Below are positions 49,718-59,874 of a DNA stretch of 64,000 nucleotides, in pieces. Origin of the DNA: Ectocarpus siliculosus (lineage: Eukaryota; Sar; Phaeophyceae; Ectocarpales; Ectocarpaceae). Under the pieces are notes generated by a model. The model made no database searches. It was given only the letters and a program-made list of their open reading frames with translations, and was not told the DNA's origin. Made by a program: the position numbers and the translations under genes. The first letter of the stretch is position 1, and the number at the start of each line of letters is the position of its first letter. The DNA is taken from the NCBI GenBank assembly GCA_000310025.1, contig FN649737.1:985825-1049824 (forward strand). Reading direction: 5' to 3'.

Positions 49718-51361
49718 CTATGTCCTCTTCTTGCCGCCTCGATCATGTCCCGATCCACACAAAGTTGAACCGCATGCATTGGATCGTGTGGATCCGTGCT
49801 CCCAACCAAGACTCCGCGGAACAAGCATCCTGCATGCCATGATTCTATCAAAGGCGGGGCTGGGTACAGATCAAACTTTCCATGCCTTCGCCGCACGAAG
49901 TGTCTCGGGCATCGCCCAAGACGCCATTCTCGCAGCCATCCCCGCCCCCCCGACGTGCTCCGCCGACACAGCCGTTACAGCTGACGTGTGCGGCTGTCCT
50001 TCTGCATTGTATTCTCGCCGGGCCGCTACGTCCGCTGGGGTTTGCTGCGGATCTTCTGGAACAAGGGCAATGTACATTGCCAGCCATGGTGCGGAACAGA
50101 GGGTGAAGTTGGGCGAAGAAGTCGGGGCACGGGTTCAGACAACCGCTGTATGTGTACGGTAGACCACACGTGATGAAAACGATCGTTGTTTAGAACTTCG
50201 GGCTGGTGCCGTTGCGAGTTTATCGTGCGCAGGATACGCACGCATCTAGCTAGAGGGCGGCCCAAACACGAAGCGCGGGTTGTTGGGTTGTTTGCTGGCT
50301 GTTTGAGGAACAGATCGAACGGCACCGTCCGTTTGTATCGCCGCAGCAGCGGTATGAAATAACGGCTGGCTGCATATGTTGACTAGACCCCCTAGCCCAC
50401 AACGAACCAACATGTACGTGCAACAAGCAGAGAACCATTCACGGCAGGTCCCATGTCATACTTGCTCCGCAGTGAGCTCACCAGAGCCTGTTGAACTGGA
50501 GATGTCTTGCGGGACATCAGCTGCTGCTGGTCCCGCTGCTGACGCCAAAGTCGTCGGTGCCGGTGCGGGTTGTTGCTGCTCTTCAGCAGATTGTTGCGAG
50601 GTGTCGGCGGTAGGTTGTGTCGGCAAGCCGCTGGTCCCGGGTATGGCGGCTGCGGTAGGGTGTGCCACCCCCAGTCGCCTAGGAGATACCGCTACAGCCG
50701 CCGCTCCCGGCGACGTCGCCCCACCCCCCCATCCCAACCCCGATGCCACGCGGCCGTTGTCGTTCTGTTGTCGAGGCGTCCCGACGCTCGCCAGCAGAGC
50801 ACGCCGCCTTGCAGCACCACCGCCGTTGCCGGCGCGTCTGGCCAATGCGACAGCGCCGTCATCACCAGCGGGCCGGCCGTTATATACTGCTGCGGTGTTC
50901 GCAGCCGGTGGTATAGGCCCACCGTCACCACGCCGCCGGTGCCGGCGAGCTGCATGGACCGTCTCCGGTCGTGGGGCACCACCGCTGGCGGCTCCTGCGG
51001 TGGTCGTGGGTTGCATAAATCGGTCTCCCGGTGCTGTCGTCGTTACGGGGTCGGCGACCGCCGTGCCGCCGAAATGCGGGTTGCTCCGCTGCTGGTCGGA
51101 AGAATGGCGGACCGGCGGCGTTCGGCTAGGCACTTCTGCTGCTGCTGCTGCTGCCGAAGCGGAGGGCGCCGCGGAAGCGAGGCATGCCACCACCCACCAC
51201 GCGAGAAGCACCGCCGTGTGCGTGGTGGTAGCAGCAGAGGCCGAAGCTGCTGGCCGTCGGCGGTGGCGGCCTGCGGTCCCTGCCGCTGGCATTATCGCGG
51301 CTGCGGCTGCCGCATCAGTTGCATCCGCCGCTTGGATCGCGGTCATCATGTACGACAACAC
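49718..51361 (-). CDS. unknown single-pass membrane protein, 379 aa
   Basis: Three exons in matching phase: 51361-50482, 50055-49877 and 49798-49718 (TAG). The first ATG is at 51361. Residues about 48-70 form one hydrophobic segment (TAVLLAWWVVACLASAAPSA) after a basic stretch (RHRRRPA), which suggests a type II membrane protein or signal anchor. The rest of exon 1 is Ala/Pro/Thr/Gln-rich and disordered. Splicing at GTGAGC joins GS to EDPQQTPADVAARREYNAEG. The tail ends SGHDRGGKKRT. The phase agreement of two splices favours this strand over a longer open frame on the plus strand. I recognise no domain. It lies 348 bp downstream-facing from the Msp1-like start and is divergent from YIF1. Confidence 0.6.
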
Positions 51362-52814
51362 TTTCCTCGCTGGGAGGCCGTCACACCGAGACAGCCCTGG
51401 AGCTAAAGTCGATTGTGTGCGCGCACTAGTACCCTCGCTTTGCCCTCGCCCTCTCTATATATCGCCCTCTTGTTGTATCCCACTACACCTACAGCATATC
51501 TGCGTACGAGCTTGCAACCAACAGCCATTTTCCACTTGGACCACTTTCCGTTCCAAAGGGGCAACGCGGGACTGTTATATTCAACTAATGACGTGCGTGG
51601 TGCGTGCGTATTGTCGAAATCACGGAGCCCCCTTTCTCCAACCAAGTGATAACACGACGCATCACTGCTCTTTGCTGTCCCGAAACACCATGTGAGAAGT
51701 CCGACAAGAGGCAAAAGCGACGAGGAGGGAAAGCTTTCTTGCTTTGGAAGGTTGTTGGTTCTGTGCACACACTCTGTAGAGGTGAGAGGCTGACACAGAG
51801 TCATGTCCCTTTAGTTTTTTTACCTCATCTGCTTCGGAGAATAACGTCTTTCGCCCCCTTTGGCACAATTTTTACCTCATCTGCTTCGGAGAATAACGTC
51901 TTTCGCCCCCTTTGGCACAACTGCTGTGCAGAGCTGTCCACACAACACACACAACACCCAACACCAGCGCTGACGGCTACTAGTCTTCCTGTCTCGTCAC
52001 ACGAACGCCTTGGTGTTGACCAGTTGGCGTGCTAGCAAGCCCTTGGAGAGACGCGAGGGTCACGGGATACGAACCTGTGGCTTTGCTGGACAGCAGACAC
52101 TCCGCACCTGCCGACTGCCGACTGATGATCGATCCTTTTAGTTCGCGACAGCAGTAACTGAACCTGCACCACACCGAGAGAGCTGAGTCAAAGCACGGCT
52201 GTTTTTGTACAGGGTCTGGCTGGTTCGCGGTCGTTTTGCCATCCGATTTGTAGTATGTAATTGTGCGGCAGTACTGCTGCTCCCGACACAGCACGGCCGT
52301 CTGATGCACGCCTGGAATATTTGTTCTAAGTTCTGGCCGTTCCATCTCTGTGCGACCGCCGTGTTTTCCCATATGCGCGGTTTTTTACTGCCGTGCTGTT
52401 GATGATGCCGCCCCGCAACAGCGTGAGCGCACCCCATCTCCTCTTTTACCTGAAAACCTTCGACCGTCCCCTCGCCCCAATCACGCCCAGTAGGTAACAC
52501 ACACCGCTGACAAGCAAAACCACTACTGCTGTCCCCTAGCTAGTGTCTCCGAGGCATTATCCTCGATCCCTTCGTATCTACAACCCTGGACAAGAGGCAG
52601 CTCGGCGGTAGACCTGAATACCCCCCCCCCCCCCCCCCGCCACCGCCGGGCGATGAGGACCTTTGCCAAAATTAAGGTTACAGTTTGAGGAAACAGAGCA
52701 GACAGGGGGTACACAGACCCTACCCTAATCCAACTTCCCCAATTACATTCTCTTATCCAACATGTTTATGTAGCTGAACAGAAGAGCCCTGCAAAGGCCT
52801 ACTACTACTGAGCG
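51362..52814. promoter_or_regulatory. shared upstream region of two divergent genes
   Basis: 1.45 kb between the start of the unknown membrane protein (-) and the YIF1 start (+). It should contain both promoters and 5' UTRs. No TATA or defined element could be assigned with confidence. It holds an exact 52-bp tandem duplication and a C-run at about 52621-52638. Confidence 0.45.
51817..51920 (+). repeat. exact 52-bp tandem duplication
   Basis: Positions 51817-51868 and 51869-51920 are identical and directly adjacent; each begins TTTTTACCTCATCTGC and ends CTTTGGCACAA. Perfect identity implies a recent duplication or an assembly artefact. Confidence 0.95.
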
Positions 52815-55800
52815 ATGAGCCTTCCACGACCTGGCGGGCGCCCGCAAGGTGGAGAGACGAAGTCCGGCGGTGGCGGTGGCGGCACCGGTTACGTTGGTGG
52901 CGGTACGGCAACGGCAGCAGCAGCAGCGGCAGCCCCGAGCGCTTTCGCCGGGTACACGCCTCCGTCCGCCAATCCCCCGAACCCGTACACCTCGGCAACG
53001 GGTGCTGGCAGCGCCGCGGGCGCGGGCGGCGGGCTTTCCTTTGGCGGAGGGGGCGGGTATGACGGGGGAGGGGGGTTCGGGGGTGGTGCATTTGGGGGCG
53101 CGGGGGCACCGCAAGGGTTTGGAGGAGGAGGGGCGACGGCGGGTGGAGCCCTCGGGGGAGGAGGGGTCGATGGGAGGAATCAATACGGGTTTTCCAACGG
53201 TGGAGGCGGAGGTGGGTTGGATACCCTGGGCGCTAGCATGGGAGCGGTAGCCGGGGCTGCGATGGGCATGGCGGCGGGAGGGGCACAGCAGAAAGCGGGG
53301 GGGGCGAGGGGGGGGGGTCAGCAGCAGCAGCAGCAGCAGCCTTTGGACTGGCACCAATGGACTCCGGACGGAATGAATGCACAGGTTCGTTGAGGGGCTA
53401 CAGCAGTAAGGGTGGTCGATGGGTCCCGCTTTGTGGTCCGTGAGTTGTCGTAGGTGATATTTCCGCGGCGGCTGTGCTGCGACGAGAGAGAGATTGTCTT
53501 CGTCCGCGCATGGCATTGAATAAAGAGGAGGGCCGGGAGCGCTTGAGATCGATTGACTTCTCGAGTTCCGGGCTCTGTGTTGCCACCATCACACGGGTCT
53601 GAAGGCCCCAAGCGGGATAGATTCGAGAACTCGCCGAAAATTTTCTGGATAGCGTTCACTGTTTGGCCGAGCCAACGTCAGTCTGACCCGTCGCCCACCA
53701 ATCAGAGCCGTTCAAACGGACAGCAACGGACCTGAGAAGCACTTCCATTGTAAGCAAAGGAAACTATAACAATCCCGACCAGGAGCCTGATTAGGACAGG
53801 ACGTCTCTTGTCTTTTGGGCCGAATAAGACAGCAGTTCTGGAGACAGGCGTACAGACAGCGAGAGAGAAAGAGAGAGAGAGGAGCCTACAATACGAGTCG
53901 CTGGCCCCAGGTCGTTGCTAAGCTCCCCCGGGGACGATAACCATTTCATTCCCCCTGACTAGCGACTGAACCGTAGTTTTTGACTAGACAGCAGCAGCAA
54001 GCTTTAATAACTCTTGAGCAAAACCCCCGCGTTACACGTCGCGTGCAGATGCTGAATGTCGGCGGGAACGTGGCCTCCAACTTCCTGAAAAGCAACGTGG
54101 CGCAGTACCAGCCTCGCGTGTCTGGCTACTGGAACACCCTAAAGGTCTACTTCACGGTGAGGGTGGGAGGCTATCTCCATGTAGTGGCAGCACGCGTTTG
54201 AGGTAGGAGAGAAGGTGGAAGAAACCGGGGCTGGGCATCATCAGTCGCGCACAGGAGCGATCAATTGTCGATGGGTCAGGAGCGGTGTATTTGAGGTGGT
54301 CGTGCTTTTTTTGTTGTCGGCAAGGGCCAAGGTTGGGGCGAGCGTTCTGCCCACGGCTGCCTTTTTTCCAGCTGTAGCTCTTTTCCGTGTGCACAAGAGT
54401 GCTGCCTGTTCCTGTTGCACCCGCGATTCCGTCAGCACTGACGGTGCGTTGTTGTTGCAAGGGTTGTGGTGAGCGTTTCGTGATGTGGCGATAGGGTTTT
54501 GGCGAATACACCGCCTCGCGTGTCCAACATTGTGCCGCACACTTGCTGCTGCTGTTTCGCTTACATATGACTCCCGCTATTGTGCTGTTTTGCTTCTGCT
54601 GCTTTGAGGGAGGCAGGTGGACAACCGATACGTGCTGAAGAAGTTGAAGGTGCTGCTGCTGTCGGTGTTGAAGAAGGACTGGTTCCGGTTACCGTCGGAG
54701 GACGAGGTTAAGGATGACGTGAGTGGCCAGGATACCCAAGAGAAGAGGGGCGCGCAGGCAGACAGAGTGCATGCAGACTCGGCAACACAACCCCGCCCGT
54801 TTTTGGTGAACTCAACGGGATTCGCCAGCCGGAGGAATTGAAGCGTCAATTCGGTGGGGGGGGCGGTTTAACGACCCCTATTGTCACGACGAAATGTGGC
54901 CGCTAGTCAGGGCAGGTCGCTAAACCGAACTACCAATTACATAGCAGCTTGCTACCGGGGTGCGTCGGTGCGACGTGCTTTTGTGGTCGCTTAAAAACAC
55001 GGCATGTCGCTGAACAGGGGGTCGCTAAACCGGACCCCCTACTGCATGGAGTATTTTAGGAACGAAAACACTAACCGATCTCATGATTTACGCACATGCC
55101 TACGGCATGAAACGATGCTTGCACGGGTGGTAACATACGTGTTTCCACGCATGATCGCTCTGCCGTTGTAAGCGCCCATCTACCTACCCTTGAACACACG
55201 TGGCGAGGCGGGCGCCAATCTCAGCCGCGCGCAGTAACCAACACCTTCGCAGCGACGCAACTGCATCGACAACGACACCCGCAAAAGCGGCGACCGACTG
55301 CTGTTGTTTTTTCGTGTGTATTTTGCTTGTTCCTACACATGCACATGCCGAGAGAGTGTTTCGTTGCCGTGCCAAACCCGCAGCAGCAGCAGCAGCAGCA
55401 GCTGTAGCGTCTGCTTGCTTACCACTACCACCACGACCGGCCGCAGCAGCAGCACAACACCCGTATGTCCCGGTTGCTCCCTTCACCGAACGGTTTTGAG
55501 ATACAGTATCTGTTGTTGTTGTTGTTGCCTTTACGTAAAAAACCGTTCCGATCTCTCTATCGAGTGCTCTACGTTCATCTGCCCAGTTATAGGTATCACA
55601 CTTTTCTTCTTTTATTTTCTCCTGTTTTGCGCAGCAGGGGAGACCAAAGTTCGAGCGGCCCGTGGCGGACGTGAACGCCCCCGACCTGTACGTTCCGTTA
55701 ATGTCGTTCATCACGTTCGTGCTCTTGACCGGGTACGCTAAGGGGTCAGCGGCGGCGCTGTCTGACGGTGCAGGGACGTTCTCGCCAGAGGTGAGAAACA

Positions 55801-58666
55801 CGAGACGATGATGATGCGGTAGGGAATGCATAGGTGGGTGCATCATGTGGCAACGGGCGGCGGAAGAGGGTGAGGGGGGGGGGGGGGGGGCTACGCGAGT
55901 GAGACAGACAGACAGATAGACAGATAGACAGAGACAGAGGGAAGGAGGGAGACAGGGAGAGGCTAAGAGACAGCCGCGATAGCCTGCGCCCAGAAGTGAA
56001 TGCGACCTGTTGTTTCGTTCGTTGGAGTGCACAGGTATAGTTTCGAGTTGATATTTTGATTTCAGTTCCACGCCGCCCACGCCCACCTGTGCCTTCTCTC
56101 CCTGTGTGTGTGTGTCGTGGTTGACGTTGGTCTTCAGGTGTTGACCGAGGTGACGAGCTCTTGCATAGTGACGCAGCTGCTGGAGGTGCTCCTGATCCGG
56201 CTGGGGCTGTACCTTCTCAACAGCCCGGCCGTCGTTCTCGACCTCGTGGCGTACACTGGCTACAAGTAAATGAGAGGGTTAGCTTATCCTTAACCTACCT
56301 GCCTATAAATATACATGTGGTGTGCGCGGTTTGTGTCTCATCAGCGTGGCGACACACGCTTTTGCTTGCCGTGTGTTGATCGATCATACGGCGGTCGACG
56401 TGATGAGGTTAGGTGCGGGTTTTTTGGTAGCATGGGAAGAAGACAGGCCCAACTCCACACGGGTGGTTCCCCGATGTATGTATGCCGCACGGGCGGCAGC
56501 GCGCAGACCGCCCAAATTGGTACCGCACTCGGTCCAGGAGGCGTGTGTGCAAGGGGGCACCGTCGGCGTAGACGACACAGCTGAAGACCCCACCACGTAC
56601 GGAGCTCTTTATTTTCTCTGTAGGGAAACCCAACGGCGATTATATAGTTTTCAGTATGTGGTTCTTGAATGAGCACCTGTTCTTACGGTCGAGTTCGTGA
56701 CTTTCACGTTATTCAAGTGTTGGCTTTTGAGTACGAAGCCTTCGATCTTTTGTCCGCGATTCCAGCGGTCGAGTTCTTAACGTTCACGTTATCACGTGGA
56801 GGCTCGTTGAGTACGAAGTCTTAGATTTCTTATGTCCATTTGATTCTAAACTAGCCACCGCTTGATATATAACGCGAAAAGTTGAGAAAAAATCGACCGT
56901 AAGAGCAAGTACTGAGTTTGAAATCCCGTACTATAACCTATACTATCCGCATTTACACGTTGCCCAAGCAGGGCTTCTCTCATGCCCGTCTTTTCGTGCA
57001 TGAAGGCGGCTTTCGTTTCTGTTGTATGTCACCCCCCGCCCCCTCTTTCCAAGCTCCCCTCATCTCCCCACCCTTGCCCCCATAGCGCCGATCTACAGAC
57101 TCGCCGTTGCTTCGAGGGGCGGACTACAGTAGCCTCCGGAGATTGTGCAACGGCATGCATCTCCCGTAAAAAGTTAGCTGCTGGCGATCGCTTGTACCCC
57201 GCTCTTGCTGCCGAGGGGCCGTTGCGAGAGCTACTTTCCGCGCGGCGAGCGACGCGGTAAAATAACCGTGGTACAGTGCTACATACCGTGGTACGATGTA
57301 TTTTTGCTCACGCTGCTGTCATTCGCCCCCCGCGTCTCCCGGCAGATACGTGGGTCTGTGCATCAACATGACCGTCGGGGTGTTTTCGGGCAAGACGTGG
57401 TACTACCTGGCGCTCTTGTGGACGGGGTCCATGATGTCTTTCTTTATGGTGAGGTTTTGTCGGGGGGGACGGGGGGACGCACGACCCAAAGTCATGGGCA
57501 GCGGGATGTTGCATCAACACTTGTTTCACCGCATTTTGGAATTGTGTACGCTTATGATTGCGACTTTTTCCCGGACTCTTGTATCTGTGGATACAAGTAG
57601 AGATTATTTCTTTTGTGTGTTCGCAACAATGAAGACATAGAAATGCGAAGGAGTGCCCCCCACGGGGCATCCCCAGACGGGAACAAGACGGTCGCATAGG
57701 GTACTTGTAAATAGCATGTTTTTTAGCTGCCCCCGGATGGTCGTGCGGCGGAGGCGTTTTGTGTGTGATCGTACTGTTGTCTGCAGGGCCCTTGGCGTTC
57801 GAACGGACAAAAAGCGACGACAATCAGTTGCCGTGTCTACCAACTCCTGTTTTGGCACTCAAAATGCCCGTCGTGTGCTTTCCCAAATGTCGAACTTTTG
57901 GGCACCTCGTTCCTCTGCATGCAAGCACACCCACTCACGCGGCTGCGAAACGTGAACCCTCGCTCTCACCCCTTGCTACTGTACTAATACCACCCCTTCT
58001 TGTGCCTTTTCTTTTTTTTTCTTTTTTTCTTCGTTCCCAGTTTAAAACGATGGCTCACACCGTCCCCACCGGTTCCGCGTCACGAGAAGTGATGATCCTT
58101 GGGTGAGTGCTGCAAGTTGAGCGGCCCCGCTCTCCTCCTGGACTCGATTGTCTGTAACGCAGGTTTTTATCAGTTATCAAACATACTGCTGGATAAAGCA
58201 TGCAATCAGTTAACTTGGGGTCACGGTCAGGGTTCGGGTCTGCGTGCTCCCTACCTGCTCTTTTTTCGTAACTTGGTTTTCGTAGGCAGTCAGTCACCTT
58301 GGAATTATCACATGAACAATGGAGGACCCTTAAGTTGGGCCAGTTTGTGTCCGCGAGGTTCGCCGGCACTATACCGGGCATCCGGCAGGCACTCTTCAGA
58401 GAATGAGACAACGTCTTGACTGCTTGTTCCATCCGTGTCACACGATTTTACCAGCATTTTTTTCGAGCAGCGGCACTATTTGAGGAACCCCACCGTACCT
58501 TAATCTGCTTGTGCCTCGCTAGCTACTTCACGCCGTGTTTGTTCTCCCTCTCTCCCTCCTCCCCCCCCCCCCCCACCCCCCTTTTTTTTTGCCGAAACCC
58601 CTTTTCAGGTTTGCCCCCCTGCAGTTTTTGAGCATGGGGGGGGTGGGACAATGGAGGGATTTTTGA
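52815..58666 (+). CDS. YIF1: YIF1-family ER-Golgi membrane trafficking protein
   Basis: Eight exons, all in phase, about 427 aa: 52815-53384, 54049-54156, 54617-54718, 55638-55790, 56138-56265, 57346-57448, 58041-58102 and 58609-58666. Exon 1 is a 190-residue Gly/Ala-rich cytosolic arm, longer than in most YIF1 proteins. The conserved part follows: [32 protein letters not shown], the family hallmark [46 protein letters not shown] joined to YVGL, and [18 protein letters not shown]. Several membrane helices are visible. YIF1 partners YIP1 and Rab GTPases in COPII vesicle traffic. The last exon (GFAPLQF...) matches the family end in position and phase but lies in homopolymer-rich, possibly faulty sequence, so the tail is uncertain. 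Confidence 0.93.
54855..55040 (-). mobile_element. MITE-like element, copy 2
   Basis: About 186 bp in YIF1 intron 3. Left end GGCGGTTTAACGACCCC and right end GGGGTCGCTAAACCGG form an inverted repeat. Read in reverse it aligns along its length with the element at 48328-48486, sharing for example GGGTCCGGTTTAG, TTCAGCGACA and AGCGACCACA. Internal copies of GGTCGCTAAACCG suggest rearrangement. Confidence 0.75.
55512..55600 (+). repeat. dispersed repeat C, copy 2
   Basis: (GTT)n, then a TTTACGTA spacer, then AAAAAACCGTTCCGATC and TTCATCTGCCC. It matches 44684-44790 in order and orientation. Located in YIF1 intron 3, just before the acceptor at 55637. Confidence 0.75.
56686..56838 (+). repeat. 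diverged 80-bp tandem duplication
   Basis: Two units, starting at 56686 and 56766, share CGGTCGAGTTC, TTCACGTTAT, TTGAGTACGAAG and TATGTCC-like ends, with scattered changes. Located in YIF1 intron 5. Confidence 0.85.
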
Positions 58667-58920
58667 GGGCCGCCCCAACCTCCCGTTTTTGTCCCTTGTT
58701 TTTGACACTGGGATTCCGGGCCTGGGTTGGGTGTGCCCCGCAGTTCCGGGAATTGGGAAAATTGTGGGGTCCAGTACCCCGATGAGTCATGGGGGTTTCC
58801 GATTGTATGCATTTTTTTTTTTTGTGTCACGTTCAGCATCGGTTGGGGGGGGGGGGGGTGTGCCGCGGGGAATGTTTTGCCCCCCCCCCCCCCGCTTGTT
58901 TTGTTTTTTGTTTGTTGTCT
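58540..58920 (+). other. homopolymer-rich, possibly low-quality sequence
   Basis: Many runs of C, T or G of 8-16 bases occur in a few hundred bases (about 58560-58590, 58636, 58810-58822, 58845-58858, 58880-58894). Neighbouring DNA does not look like this. It may be a real low-complexity patch or a poorly sequenced gap; the YIF1 last exon lies inside it. Confidence 0.6.
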
Positions 58921-59874
58921 TCTGTGGCGGTTGGCGTTCTGGCCGTAGTGGGGATGTGGACAAGCAGAGGCAATGACCGACTCTTCGCCTGGGGATGGAT
59001 ATGTGTAGTCTCTAGCGTTTCACGTGTCTTTTTTTTTGTCTTTTGGTCGTCGTCGTGCTAAGACTGGGGTGCTATACCCACGCCCTCGGCTCCGGCGTTG
59101 GGCGATGGTATGGTGATGGCGCCGCTGGTGGTCGCCTTGCCCTCGCCGCTGGTGGTGGTCACTCACCGATCCTCCTCCGGTGGACGTGGTCGACTCGTGG
59201 ATTGCGAGAGATAGATAAAGGGATGTTTGATTTTTGGCCAATCAGAGCACTTGGGTTAAAAAACAAATCCCTGTCTTGTGGTCAGGAGTTGACGTGAGAA
59301 GCTAAACGAAACGCACGTTCAGCAGGGATGGATTCTTCACACAGTACATGGAACCGTTTGCTACTCCCCACCCTCCTTTGGGCCGAAAAGTAGTCAAGTA
59401 CTTCCACGCACGCACTCGCACATCGTCGCAGGGCCCCAGATCATGACCGTTCGAAGCGTTTTCTGTGCTGAGACAAGCTGAGACTGTGTTATGGTTTTGG
59501 AGGTAGACATGTGAGCGTGTTTGACCCCGTGGTTATTTGGGCATCGTCAGATGCTATGATGTGACGTCATGCAAGATTTAGGCTTTATGGCGAGGCATGT
59601 GCCGAATGTGTGCATACGATCGGGTGATCGTCTGTGCTTGGGATATATCCGTGTGCGTTGGATTGGGAAGTCTTTAATCAAGAGAAACGAACGACGGAAA
59701 GCAACAACCTGCATCTGATATCTGTGGTCAGACAAGAGAGTTCCACACAGCAGAAGGGTGATTGGTCCTGAAGGAAGGGGGTCAAATTGCATTGCACTGG
59801 CGTTGTTTGGCTCGGTCGTGTTGTTTGATTTTTGCGTTGAGCATACTTTGTTTTTCGCGTTTTTCTTTTTGCAG
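58667..59874. other. no gene recognised; 3' flank of YIF1
   Basis: Apart from the homopolymer patch, I see no exon-like frame with borders. It should carry the YIF1 3' UTR and the region upstream of the next candidate gene. Confidence 0.5.

Noticed and set aside
50376-51695. 439-codon open frame on the plus strand
   Set aside because: Antisense to the three-exon membrane-protein gene. It is Ala/Pro/Cys-rich as expected for a shadow frame in GC-rich DNA and lacks splice support.
52743-53516. 257-codon minus-strand frame opposite YIF1 exon 1
   Set aside because: YIF1 exon 1 starts with ATG, ends at a donor and joins in phase to conserved exons. The minus frame is an Arg/Pro-rich shadow.
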